The translations under genes and the position numbers were made by a program. A stretch of 32,720 nucleotides of DNA from an uncultured Rhodocyclaceae bacterium (GTDB taxonomy: Bacteria > Pseudomonadota > Gammaproteobacteria > Burkholderiales > Rhodocyclaceae): contig URNG01000022.1 of the NCBI GenBank assembly GCA_900549295.1, positions 1 to 32,720 on the forward strand, given 5' to 3'. Positions within the stretch are counted from its first letter, which is position 1, and the number at the start of each line of letters is the position of its first letter. This document shows, piece by piece, positions 18,445-27,936 of this stretch. The notes under the pieces are model-generated. The model worked only from the letters and a program-made list of their open reading frames with translations. It was not told the origin of the DNA and made no database searches.

Positions 18445-20064
18445 TCACACCCGGAAACGCCCCACCAGATTTGCCAGACTTTCGGCCAGATGCTTGAGGT
18501 CGTGCACCGTGTGCGTGGTGCGGCCGACGGCGCTGTCGTTGTCGCGCGCCATGCCGGCGATGGCTTCGATGTTGTTTTCGACGTCGCCGGAGAAGCGGTG
18601 CTGCTGCTCGGTGGCGGCGGCGATTTCGTCGAGGCCGTGATCCACTTCGGCAACCGAGCCGCTGGTCGCTTCGAGCACGCTGGCCACCGCCGCGACGGCG
18701 GACTGGCTGCTGTTCAGGTGATGCACGCCGGCTTCGATGCTGCGCCGCACGGAAACCGACTGGGCATTGAGCGCCGCCGTGATGGTGTCGATTTCGCTGG
18801 CCGAGCGGGCTGATTTTTCGGCGAGTTTGCGCACTTCGTCGGCCACCACGGCGAAACCGCGGCCTTGCTCGCCAGCGCGCGCGGCTTCGATGGCGGCGTT
18901 CAGGGCGAGCAGGTTGGTCTGGTCGGCGATGTCCTTGACTTCGCGCGTCATGGCGCTGATGGCGTCGGTGTTATGCACGAAGTTCTCGACCGATTCGGCC
19001 ATTTCCTTGACGGCGCGCTCCACCACCGACATTTCGCCGAGCAGGGTTTGCAGGTTCTGGTTGCCTTCGTTGGCGCGGTTCAGGCTTTCCTGCGATTGCG
19101 ACTGCACGCGCTCTGCGCTCTGCGCGATGGCCGAGATGCTGGCGACCAGTTGCTCGACCGAGGCCGCCGCGGCATTGGATTTTTCGTTCTGCTGGCGCGA
19201 ACTGTCCGCAACCTGATCGGCGCTTTCCGAAAGGCTGGTGATGCGCGCCGCGACCTGACCGGCGGCATCGCGCACCTGGCCGATCAGTTGCTGGAAGTTG
19301 GCCATCACTTCGTTGAACACTTCGGAGGCCTGACCGACTTCGTCCTGCCCGTTGACCGGCAGGCGGCGCGTCAGGTCGCCTTCGCCGCGCGCGATGTCGC
19401 GCAGGCCGTCGCGCAGATGTTCGAGCGGCGCGGTGACGAAGTGGCGGGTCAGGGCATAGACGATGATGAGCAGCAGGCCCAGCGCGCCCAGCGCGGCGCC
19501 GGCAATTTTCAGGCGGAAGGCGGAAACTTCGTTTTCGACGGAATCCAGCGACACCTTCATGCTCACCAGACCGAGCACGGTGCCTTCCGGCGTCTGGTGG
19601 CAGAGGATGCAGTCCTTGCCGAGATAGTTCTTGGCGGCGTTGGTCGGATTGATGACGCGCAGGAAGGCGTGGCCGTTTTCGTGATCCACCGCCATGTATG
19701 GCTTGCCGGTCTGCATGACCTGCTGTTCGAGCGCATCGAGTGGGCGGCTGCTCTTGGTGTCCGGGCCGTAGAGCTTGGACACGGCCTCGCTGCGGGCGAC
19801 GTGCAGGTCCTTGATGATGGAGAGCTGCTTGATCTGGTCGAGGAATACCTCGCGCTGGCCGACGGTGCCGGTAATCATCATGCCGGTGAGGCCGGCCATG
19901 GTCATCTCGTGGATGCTTTGTGCGAAACCCTGCGCTTGCTTGATGGAGGTGTCGCGGTTGACCTGCGTCATCCAGACGATGGCACCGGCCCAGATCAGCG
20001 CCAGGACCAGCCAGATGGCAGCGGTGAGACGGACCCAGATTTTCAAGTCGGCAAAACGAGACAT
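18445..20064 (-). CDS. Methyl-accepting chemotaxis protein with a c-type heme motif in its periplasmic domain
   Basis: A 539-residue transmembrane chemoreceptor. Order: TM1 about residues 12-32, a periplasmic sensor about 33-183, TM2 about 185-207, HAMP about 208-260, then the coiled-coil signalling domain with the conserved hairpin tip A-A-R-A-G-E-Q-G-R-G-F-A-V-V-A-D-E-V. The sensor contains C-I-L-C-H at 152-156, a covalent heme c site, followed by Q-T-P-E-G-T-V-L-G. Heme-c PAS-like sensor receptors are known, for example in Geobacter, and respond to redox state or gases such as O2 or NO. The likely role is therefore energy, aero- or nitrogen-oxide taxis, though the ligand is not shown. No other chemotaxis genes are near, and the next gene diverges 206 bases away. 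Confidence 0.93.
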   Translation of the reverse strand: MSRFADLKIWVRLTAAIWLVLALIWAGAIVWMTQVNRDTSIKQAQGFAQSIHEMTMAGLTGMMITGTVGQREVFLDQIKQLSIIKDLHVARSEAVSKLYGPDTKSSRPLDALEQQVMQTGKPYMAVDHENGHAFLRVINPTNAAKNYLGKDCILCHQTPEGTVLGLVSMKVSLDSVENEVSAFRLKIAGAALGALGLLLIIVYALTRHFVTAPLEHLRDGLRDIARGEGDLTRRLPVNGQDEVGQASEVFNEVMANFQQLIGQVRDAAGQVAARITSLSESADQVADSSRQQNEKSNAAAASVEQLVASISAIAQSAERVQSQSQESLNRANEGNQNLQTLLGEMSVVERAVKEMAESVENFVHNTDAISAMTREVKDIADQTNLLALNAAIEAARAGEQGRGFAVVADEVRKLAEKSARSASEIDTITAALNAQSVSVRRSIEAGVHHLNSSQSAVAAVASVLEATSGSVAEVDHGLDEIAAATEQQHRFSGDVENNIEAIAGMARDNDSAVGRTTHTVHDLKHLAESLANLVGRFRV

Positions 20065-20270
20065 TGCTGTAACCTTTTTATTTTATGCTTCTTGGCAAGC
20101 CGGCGCTGGAAGGGAACACGACGGCAGGACGAACTCTCCACTGCGAGATTGTGCCAGCCGGGGTCAAGTGTGCCAAGAGGGATACCACTTTATTTGCGGT
20201 TTTGCATTTGCCGACGTTTATGAACAATTTGTAACAGCCGCGTTACGGGCGCGAAGTTAAACTGCCGCCC

Positions 20271-21680
20271 ATGCCGAGTTTCCAACACACTTTTCTGGGC
20301 GTTTGCGGCCTGTGCGCCGCTCTGGCCTCGGGGTTCGCACATGCGGATGGCCCCACTTTCGACGATCCGTTGCGCGCGGAAGAAACCCTGCGTCTGCGCG
20401 GCGCGACGCTGCTGGCCGCCCGGGTGGCGGAGCGCCCATGCGCCGAGCAATTGCCGGCAACGCCCTTGAGCGCTGCCGACGCCGTCGACCTGGCGCTCTG
20501 CCGCCAGCCGCAGACGCGCGAAGTATGGGCAACGGCGCGGGCGCAGGCGGCGCAGCTCGGCGTGGCGCGCGCCGCCTGGCTGCCGACGCTGGATGGCCGG
20601 GTGACAGGCACCAGCAGCCGCCGCGACGGGCAGACGACGGATCAGCAGAACGCCAGTCTTTCCCTCTCCTGGCTGGTATTCGACGGCGGCCTGCGCCGCG
20701 CCAATCAGGACAGCGCCGAGGCCTTGCTGGACGTGGCGCTGGCCAACCGCGACACGACCGTGCAGGCGGTTTTTCTCGCCGCTCTGCAAACCTATTACAA
20801 CGCCCAGGCGACGCAATCTGCGGTCGCCGCCGCGCAGCAGAGCGAACGCTCGGCGCAGGAAAGTCTGGCCGCCGCGCAATTACGCTACGAGGTCGGCACC
20901 GGGACGCCAGCGGATCGCTTGCAGGCGCAGACGGCGGCCTCGCAGGCGCGGCTCAACCGGCAGCGGGCCGAGGGCGAGGCGCGCAACGCGCTGGGCGCGC
21001 TGGCCGACGCGCTGGGCTTTCCGGCCGCCACGGCCTTTGCCCTGGCCGAGCCGGAGTCGCCGGGCGAGCTGACCGGTTTCCAGCGTGACGTCGACGGCCT
21101 GATCCGCGCCGCGCTGGAACAGCGTCCCGATCTGCGTGCCGCGCAAGCGCAGCTGCGCGCCGTCGACGCCAGCATCGATGCGGCGCGGGCGCAGGGGCGG
21201 CCGAGCCTGTCCCTGAGCGCCGGCCCCAACTGGCAGCGCTTGGAAGGCGAACGCAGCCACGGCAACAGCATCGGCCTGACGCTGAGCGTGCCGATCTTCA
21301 CCGGCTTCGAGAACAGTTACCGCATCCGCGCCGCCGAAGCGCTGCGCGACGCGCGGCTGGCCCAGAACGAGCGCTTGCAGAACCAGGTGACGCTGGATGT
21401 CTGGCGAGCCTACCAGAATCTGCAGACGGCGGCGGAAGCCGTGCAGACCACGCGCGACCTGCTGGCCAGCGCCGAACAGTCCGAGCGGGTGGCGCTCGGC
21501 CGCTACAAGGCGGGCGTCGGCAATGTGCTGGATCTGCTGAACGCGCAAAGCGCGCTCGCCACGGCGCGGGTGCAGCGCATCCAGTCGGAACTCGACTGGC
21601 ACGTATATCGCGCGACCCTGGCGCAAGCCATGGGGGCGCTGGACGACACGCTGCTCGCCGCAGCCCCGGAAAGACCTTGA
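20271..21680 (+). CDS. TolC-family outer membrane efflux protein
   Basis: A 469-residue outer membrane factor forming the exit duct of a tripartite exporter. The signal peptide ends near F-A-H-A-D. Two OEP repeats follow, each with long Ala/Gln-rich helices (for example Q-A-Q-T-A-A-S-Q-A-R-L-N-R-Q-R-A near residue 225) and beta-barrel strands with S-L-S-L-S-W-L-V-F-D-G-G-L and L-T-L-S-V-P-I-F-T-G-F-E-N, the usual TolC equatorial and barrel signatures. Three export genes follow with short gaps or overlaps, so the whole unit is one operon. The ribosome site at 20271 is weak. Confidence 0.93.
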   Translation: MPSFQHTFLGVCGLCAALASGFAHADGPTFDDPLRAEETLRLRGATLLAARVAERPCAEQLPATPLSAADAVDLALCRQPQTREVWATARAQAAQLGVARAAWLPTLDGRVTGTSSRRDGQTTDQQNASLSLSWLVFDGGLRRANQDSAEALLDVALANRDTTVQAVFLAALQTYYNAQATQSAVAAAQQSERSAQESLAAAQLRYEVGTGTPADRLQAQTAASQARLNRQRAEGEARNALGALADALGFPAATAFALAEPESPGELTGFQRDVDGLIRAALEQRPDLRAAQAQLRAVDASIDAARAQGRPSLSLSAGPNWQRLEGERSHGNSIGLTLSVPIFTGFENSYRIRAAEALRDARLAQNERLQNQVTLDVWRAYQNLQTAAEAVQTTRDLLASAEQSERVALGRYKAGVGNVLDLLNAQSALATARVQRIQSELDWHVYRATLAQAMGALDDTLLAAAPERP

Positions 21681-21682
21681 AT

Positions 21683-22908
21683 ATGAAGAAGAAAATAATC
21701 CTTGGCGCTATCTTGCTGGCCGCGCTCGGCCTCGCTTACTGGTGGTTCGCCGGGCGCGCCGCGCAGAATCCGGCGCAGCGCTATCGGACGGTGGAAGTGC
21801 AGCGCGGCAGCGTGGTGCAGAGCGTATCGGCCAACGGCACGCTCAACCCGGTGGTGCTGGTCAGCGTCGGCACGCAGGTGTCCGGCACGGTGAGGAAGCT
21901 TTACGTCGATTTCAACGATCAGGTGAAGGCCGGCCAGCCCCTGCTGGAACTCGACGACGCCCTGGTCGCGGCGAGCGAGCGGCAGAGCGCGGCGAACGTG
22001 CTGAGCGCGCAGGCGGCGCTGGAACTGGCGAACGCCAACGAAAGCCGGATGCGGGCGCTGCTGGCGCAGGAATACGTGTCGAAGCAGGAGTATGACCAGG
22101 CGGCGCAGGCGCTGAAATCGGCACGCGCCCAACTGGCGCAGGCGCAGGCGTCGAATGCGCGGGACCGCGCCAATCTGGGCTACACCATCATCCGCTCGCC
22201 TGTGGATGGCGTGGTGATCGATCGCGTGGTCGACCTGGGGCAGACCGTGGCGGCGAGCTTCCAGACGCCGACCCTGATCAAGATCGCGCAAGACCTCACC
22301 GAGATGCGCATCGACACCAGCTTCGCCGAAGCCGATCTGGGCAACATCCGCGAAGGGCAGGCAGCGAAATTCACCGTCGACGCCTTCCCGGATCGCCAGT
22401 TCGCGGGCGTGGTGCAGCAGATCCGCCTCAATCCGACGACGCAGCAGAACGTCGTCACCTACAACGTGCGCATTTCCGTCGCCAACCCGGAACACATCCT
22501 GCTGCCGGGCATGACCGCCTACGTCACGATCGGCGTGCAGTCGCGCGAGGACGCCCTGCTGGTGCCGAATGCGGCCTTGCGTTTCAAGCCGGCGGAGGCG
22601 GTTGCGGAAAAGGAAAAGGCTGCCAACAACAAGGCTGCCGACAGGCCCGCAGGCAAAGCCGCCGAAAAACCGCAGGCGGACGGCTCCGGCAAGGACAGGA
22701 AACGCGCCGGACAGGGCGCGACGCTCTACGTGCTGGCGCAGGGCAAATTGCAGCCGGTCAGCGTGCGCCTGGGGATCACGGACAGCCGCAACACCGAAGT
22801 GCTGGGCGGCGAGTTGGGCGGCGATTTGCAGCCGGGCGCGCTGGTGGTCGTCGGCGAAAACGGTGGCGCGGTCAAGCCGCCGTCCTCCGTCGGCATGCGG
22901 ATGTTCTG

Positions 22909-22909
<1 letters not shown>
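21683..22909 (+). CDS. macA: MacA-like periplasmic adaptor (membrane fusion protein)
   Basis: A 408-residue HlyD/RND-type adaptor that links the MacB-like inner membrane transporter to TolC. Visible: an N-terminal membrane anchor (residues about 4-22), a lipoyl half V-S-A-N-G-T-L-N-P-V-V-L-V-S-V-G, a coiled-coil hairpin rich in Ala and Gln, the second lipoyl half I-R-S-P-V-D-G-V-V-I-D-R and beta-barrel strands. A Lys/Ala-rich low-complexity insert of about 45 residues (near residues 310-350) precedes the last beta domain; it looks like a flexible linker. The ATG at 21683 lies two bases after the tolC-like stop; a TTG two codons earlier overlaps that stop and is less likely. The gene overlaps the ATPase gene by one base (TGATG). 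Confidence 0.9.
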
Positions 22910-23603
<694 letters not shown>

Positions 23604-23607
<4 letters not shown>

Positions 23608-24824
23608 TCCGCCCGATGCTCGGCGAAGCCTGGTCGGCGATGAACGCCAACCGCCTGCGCGCGGCGCTGACCATGCTCGGCATGGTGATCGGCGTCGGCG
23701 CGGTGGTCATCATGCTGGCCATCGGGCAGGGCGCGCAGTTCGCCATTCAGCAGACGATCAGCACGATGGGTTCCAATCTCTACATCGTGCTGTCCGGTTT
23801 TTCGTCCAGCGGCGGCGTCAGAAGCGGCAGCGGCGGCGGGCCGACCCTGACCGTGGCCGACGCCGACGCCATCGCCGAACTCGACGGCGTGGTCAATGTC
23901 GCGCCCACCCATCAGGGGTCGCGGCAAGTCATCTACGGCGCGCAGAACTGGAGCACCCAGGTCATCGGCACCACCCCGGCCTACCTCGACGCACGCGCCT
24001 GGAGCCTTGCCGGCGGCAGCGGTTTCAGCGATTCCGACGTGCGCTCGGCGACGCGGGTGGCGGTGATCGGCAAGACCGTGGCCGAAAACCTCTTTGGCGA
24101 CGAGGAGCCGGTGGGCAAGACGATGCGCATCCAGCAAAGCCCCTTCGTGGTGATCGGCGTTCTGGGGCCGAAGGGGCAGAGCCTGGACGGGCGCGATCAG
24201 GACGATACCGTGCTGATTCCGCTCACCACCGCGCAGCGCAAGGTGTTCGGCACGCCCTTCGTCGGTTCGGTGCGCATGATCATGGTGCAGACTTCGCGCG
24301 CCGACAACATGGAGCAGGTGATGGCGCAGACCACCGCGCTCCTGCGCCAGCGCCACCATCTGCGCGAGGACACGCCGGACGATTTCTTCATGCGCAATCT
24401 GTCGGCGGCGGCGGAATCGGAAGCCGCCACGACGCGCACCATGTCGATCCTGCTCGGGGCGATCGCCTCGATTTCCCTGATCGTCGGCGGCATCGGCATC
24501 ATGAACATCATGCTGGTGTCGGTCACCGAGCGTACCCGTGAAATCGGCATCCGCATGGCGATCGGGGCGCGTCAGCGCGACATCCTGATGCAGTTCCTGC
24601 TGGAAGCGGTGATGATCTCCTTCGCCGGCTGCTTTACCGGGCTGCTGCTGGGCATTGCGATCGCGCTGGGCATCAACGCCCTGACCGGCATGGTCATCGT
24701 CATTTCCGGTACGGCGGCGCTGCTGGCGTTTGCCGTGGCGGCCAGCGTCGGCATCTTCTTCGGCTGGTATCCGGCGCAGAAAGCGGCCCGCCTTGATCCG
24801 ATCGAAGCCCTGCGCTATCAGTGA
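23604..24824 (+). CDS. MacB-type ABC transporter permease
   Basis: A 406-residue inner membrane subunit. It has an N-terminal transmembrane helix (about residues 22-42), a large periplasmic MacB-PCD domain including a Ser/Gly-rich loop near residue 75, and three C-terminal helices of the FtsX-like domain. The FtsX-like domain contains the family hallmark G-G-I-G-I-M-N-I-M-L-V-S-V-T-E-R-T-R-E-I-G-I-R. It ends L-D-P-I-E-A-L-R-Y-Q, the standard MacB terminus. Start ATG overlaps the ATPase stop (ATGA). Exported cargo could be peptides, lipids, siderophores or toxic compounds; nothing nearby decides it. Confidence 0.93.
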
Positions 24825-24837
24825 TCGAGCCGCGTTA

Positions 24838-24854
24838 TTGCGCGATAAGCGCAA
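24838..24854. terminator. Small hairpin after the export operon
   Basis: TTGCGC and GCGCAA around the loop GATAA, 14 bases after the permease stop. There is no U-tract on the + strand, so it may be an mRNA end-protecting hairpin rather than a true terminator. The rest of the 131-base gap before the flavoprotein gene holds nothing clear. Confidence 0.35.
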
Positions 24855-24955
24855 ACGATGGGGCGGCCTGATTTGATCTGGCGCGTTTACCGCGCTTGGC
24901 GGAAAACCTAGTCTGCCCGCTTTGCTCGCCAGTTTCGCTTGCCCGGATACCATCT

Positions 24956-26218
24956 ATGTTCGCGCCCATGTTCGCCCAGTCGCCATTCTCCCGCCGCCGT
25001 TTCCTGCTTGCCGCCGCGCTGTGGCCCGCGCTGCGCCCGCTGCATGCCGCGCCGAAGAATGGACGGGTGGTGATTGCCGGCGGCGGCTGGGGCGGCCTGC
25101 GGGCCGCGGCGGCGCTGCGCCGGTATGCGCCGGGGCTGGAGGTGACGCTGGTCGACCGGGCGCGGCATTTTTCCTCCTTCGTCGGCAGCAACCGCTGGCT
25201 GGTCGGCCATGCTGGCGCGCCAGAACCGCAGCAGCGCGACTACGCGGCGCTGGCGGCGGCGCGCGGCTATCGTTTTCTGCGTGGTGAAATGACCGGCATC
25301 GAGCGAGGTGCCCGCCTCCTGCACACCAGCGCCGGGGCTTTGCCCTACGACTGGCTGGTGCTGTCGCCGGGCGTCGAGGAGGATTGGCAGGCGTGGGGCA
25401 TCGACGATGCGGCCACGGCGGCCCGTCTGGAGAACGAGTGTTCGGGCGCGATGGCGCGCGCGGCGCACCTGCCGGGACTGCGCGAGCGCTTGCGGAAATT
25501 TACGGGCGGCGACCTGCTGCTGGCGGTGCCGCCCGCGCCCCACCGCTGCCCGCCAGCGCCTTACGAGCGCGCGCTGCTGCTCGCCTGGTGGCTGAAAAAA
25601 CAGCGCCTGCCCGGCAAGCTGATCGTGATTGACCCTAATCCCCTGATGCCCGCCTATCGGCGCGCCTTCAACGATATCTGGCGGGAGCAGATCACCTATC
25701 TCGACCATGCCCGGGTGCGCAGCGTCGATCTCGACAAGCGCAGCGTCAGCACCGATCTGGACGACATTCCCTTCGCCCTGGCGCTGCTGTCGCCGCCGCA
25801 GAAAGCGCCCGCCTGGCTGGCCGCGGCCGGTTTTCTGGCTTCCGCGGGCGATCCCTGGGGGGCGCAGGACCCGCTGACGCTGCGCAGCCGGGTCGATGAG
25901 CGCATCTTCATCATCGGCGACGCCGCCGGGCGGGTGTCTCCGCAGTTCGGCCATTACCCGAAAACCGGCCACGTCGCCGCCGCCATGGGGCAGATGGTGG
26001 CGGCGCGGATTGCCGGCGCCGGTGAAGCGCCGCAATGGCCGGACAGCGTATGCCATCTGCTGACGGGCGTCGAGCCGGATGCCGGCATCCGGCTGGAAGT
26101 CGACTACCGCCGCCGGGGCGACGGTTTTCTCATGCAGGAAGTCCGGCAGCAGCAGGAAGCCGATCCGCTGGCCGCTGCCGCCGCCTGGGCGGCGGCGCAG
26201 TACGCGGAATTCCTCTAG
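24956..26218 (+). CDS. FCSD-like FAD oxidoreductase, copy 2 (lacks the FAD-linking cysteine)
   Basis: A 420-residue relative of the flavoprotein at 6493-7857. It begins with a Tat signal (S-R-R-R-F-L-L then a hydrophobic run), followed by the FAD fold A-G-G-G-W-G-G at about 41-47 and the second FAD motif I-I-G-D-A-A-G. The disulfide-type cysteines are kept: Cys198 in H-R-C-P-P-A-P-Y-E-R and Cys366 in S-V-C-H-L-L. The position of the covalent FAD cysteine is Phe75 (F-S-S-F-V-G-S-N), so flavin binding would be non-covalent. No cytochrome c gene is adjacent. The start is ATG 24956 or 24968; no strong ribosome site separates them. It is 131 bases after the export operon and converges on the DUF411-ankyrin pair. 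The reaction is not known; an electron-transfer role in the periplasm is inferred. Confidence 0.83.
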   Translation: MFAPMFAQSPFSRRRFLLAAALWPALRPLHAAPKNGRVVIAGGGWGGLRAAAALRRYAPGLEVTLVDRARHFSSFVGSNRWLVGHAGAPEPQQRDYAALAAARGYRFLRGEMTGIERGARLLHTSAGALPYDWLVLSPGVEEDWQAWGIDDAATAARLENECSGAMARAAHLPGLRERLRKFTGGDLLLAVPPAPHRCPPAPYERALLLAWWLKKQRLPGKLIVIDPNPLMPAYRRAFNDIWREQITYLDHARVRSVDLDKRSVSTDLDDIPFALALLSPPQKAPAWLAAAGFLASAGDPWGAQDPLTLRSRVDERIFIIGDAAGRVSPQFGHYPKTGHVAAAMGQMVAARIAGAGEAPQWPDSVCHLLTGVEPDAGIRLEVDYRRRGDGFLMQEVRQQQEADPLAAAAAWAAAQYAEFL

Positions 26219-26235
26219 GGCAGCTTTGAACAAAT

Positions 26236-26306
26236 CCGTTTGCCCTGAGCCTGTCGAAGGGCCTCACCTGCAACATCAAGGGCTTCGACAGGCTCAGCCC
26301 GAACGG
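26236..26306. repeat. REP-like dispersed palindrome between convergent genes
   Basis: Two arms, 26236-26261 and 26280-26306, are near-perfect inverted copies containing the core CCTGTCGAAGG / CTTCGACAGG, flanked by CCGTT and AACGG. The core is a well-known dispersed intergenic palindrome of many proteobacteria. It can form a long hairpin between the flavoprotein and DUF411 stops, probably ending both transcripts and marking a site prone to rearrangement. Confidence 0.75.
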
Positions 26307-26362
26307 TTCTGATTTATTCAGAACTTCCCTGGCTTGGCGGTTTTTGCTACCTGGTTTATCGC

Positions 26363-26860
26363 TTAGTGGCGCGCCCAGGTTTTGGTGGAGCCGTCGGGCA
26401 GCACCAGCAGCGTTTCGTAAAACTCGCGGCGCACGCGCTGTTCGGCGGTGTTGGTGTCGAGCACGGTGCAGGCGGTCTGGCAGGTCGGGCTGGAATATTC
26501 CCGGCCCGGCGCGCCCAGCGGCAGTCCCGGCACGGCCAGCCCGCGCGCCTTGGGTTTTTCGGCGAGCAGTTCCTTGATCTGGTCGGCGTGCACGTGGCCT
26601 TCGATGAAATAACCGGCCACCGTGGCGCTGGGAACGGCTTCCAGTTCGCGCGGCACCTTCAGCTTGCGCTTGATCGCATCCATGTCGTCGGTTTGCGTGA
26701 CGTCCACCTTGAAGCCGTGCTGGCGCAGATGCTCGGCCCAGTCGATGCAGGCAAGGCAAACCTTGGGTGAATAGGCTTTGATGGTTGGCAGTTCCGCCGC
26801 CTGTGTTGCAGCGGCGGAAGTGAAAAACAGGGCGAGGAGGAGGGAAAATCGTTTCAGCAT
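26363..26860 (-). CDS. DUF411-family protein, divergent metal site
   Basis: A 165-residue secreted protein with a signal peptide (cleavage near A-A-T-Q-A-A-E). It matches DUF411 by overall pattern: Y-S-P-x-x-C-x-x-C, W-A-E-H-L-R-Q-H-G-F, E-G-H-V at 87-90 and G-L-A-V-P-G-L-P-L-G-A-P-G. The usual C-G-C-C cluster is reduced to Cys35-x2-Cys38 and the usual S-C-H-T segment reads V-P-S-A-T. It adds a C-terminal extension with Cys127 and Cys131. DUF411 proteins are often near copper genes and are presumed metal binding; this one may instead be a thiol-disulfide protein. Its ATG at 26860 overlaps the ankyrin stop by seven bases, so they are co-translated. Confidence 0.82.
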   Translation of the reverse strand: MLKRFSLLLALFFTSAAATQAAELPTIKAYSPKVCLACIDWAEHLRQHGFKVDVTQTDDMDAIKRKLKVPRELEAVPSATVAGYFIEGHVHADQIKELLAEKPKARGLAVPGLPLGAPGREYSSPTCQTACTVLDTNTAEQRVRREFYETLLVLPDGSTKTWARH

Positions 26861-27327
26861 GGCTTCTTCGCCTGACAGCCTTTGAGAATCCACAGGGCCA
26901 GCACGCCGGCGGTTTCGTCGGCCTTGACCTTGCGCGCCATGGCGGTGGCGTCGCGCCCGTTGTCGGTGACGGCCAATGGATCGGCCCCCGCTTCGAGCAG
27001 TATCTGCACGTGCGTTGCACGGCTGGCGTAGGCGGCCATGTGCAGCGGCGTGGCTCCTTCGGCATCGCGCGCGTTGACGTTGGCCCCGGCCTCGATCAAG
27101 GCGCGCAGGGCGCCGGTGTCGGGGTTCATCGCCGCGAGGTGGATGGCTTGCGAGCCCAACTGGGTGCGTTGATCGCGGGCACCGGGGTCTTTTTTCAACA
27201 CGCGCTTGACGGCCTCTGCGCCACCCAGGCGGGCGGCGTCATGTATTGGAGAATCCGGAGAAAAGGTCTGGGCCAGGGCCGATGCGGCGAATAAACCGAG
27301 GGCGAGGCTGAGTGAAAAGAGGCGCAT
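26854..27327 (-). CDS. Secreted ankyrin-repeat protein, copy 2
   Basis: A 157-residue protein with a Sec signal peptide (A-S-A-L-A before Q-T) and ankyrin repeats marked by A-I-H-L-A-A-M, A-G-A-N-V-N-A-R-D and T-P-L-H-M-A-A-Y. It ends W-I-L-K-G-C, five residues, C, stop: the same ending as copy 1 at 6060-6542. Hand alignment of the last 95 residues up to the first of these cysteines gives 58 identities. It is co-transcribed with the DUF411 gene (seven-base overlap) and converges on FCSD-like copy 2. Both the repeated linkage and the conserved cysteine pair suggest a periplasmic partner for the flavoprotein; there is no direct proof. Confidence 0.88.
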   Translation of the reverse strand: MRLFSLSLALGLFAASALAQTFSPDSPIHDAARLGGAEAVKRVLKKDPGARDQRTQLGSQAIHLAAMNPDTGALRALIEAGANVNARDAEGATPLHMAAYASRATHVQILLEAGADPLAVTDNGRDATAMARKVKADETAGVLALWILKGCQAKKPC

Positions 27328-27456
27328 GGTGAGGGGCTGGAGTTGGCAATGCCTGCATTTTCGAAGCGAGGGGAGGGCTGAACTTTAATCCGGCTCAAAA
27401 CGAGCGTCCGGATAAGCGAGCTGAATTCGGGAATTAGTTTGCGATATTTAAGTGTT

Positions 27457-27936
27457 TCACCATTTACCGGAACGCGCGTCACCGCTGGATCGAGCGCCGT
27501 CGTCATTGTTTTTCTTGTTGCCGCTGCCCGGACTGAAGCGGATCAGGGAAATGAGGAAGGCGAAGGCGCCCATGGCCAGGGCGGCGGTCACGGAAGCAAA
27601 GCTGAACCAGACGAGGGCGGCCGCGAGGAGCGCGATGCCGATGCCGCCGGCCATGCCGAACAGGGCGCGGGCAGAGGCTGCCGCCAGCAGTACCAGGAAG
27701 ATGAGCGGTGAATCGAAACGGTTGGCGCTGGGGGTTGCGGCGCTTGGCTCTGCCGGGCCGGTGATCGGCTTTTCCAGGCTGTCGATGCCGGGCGCGCTTG
27801 TTGCGGACGTGGTCGATGCCGGCTGGGTCGGCGGTTCTGCGGCAATACCGAAGGCGCTGAAGAAGAGGCAAAGGCTCAGCAGAATGGCTTGCAGCAGCCG
27901 TTTTCTGGCTGGCGGAATGAACGGGATGGGTGTCAC
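27457..27936 (-). CDS. Small membrane protein, unrecognised
   Basis: A 159-residue protein of unknown function. It has an N-terminal signal-like segment (K-R then a hydrophobic run to I-A-A-E), a Pro/Thr/Ser-rich periplasmic linker of about 40 residues, two or three hydrophobic helices (about residues 75-135) and a hydrophilic C-terminal tail rich in Asn, Gly, Asp and Arg. The start is a GTG at 27936 that overlaps the bpt stop as GTGA, indicating coupling to bpt. I see no catalytic motif. Confidence 0.65.
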   Translation of the reverse strand: MTPIPFIPPARKRLLQAILLSLCLFFSAFGIAAEPPTQPASTTSATSAPGIDSLEKPITGPAEPSAATPSANRFDSPLIFLVLLAAASARALFGMAGGIGIALLAAALVWFSFASVTAALAMGAFAFLISLIRFSPGSGNKKNNDDGARSSGDARSGKW

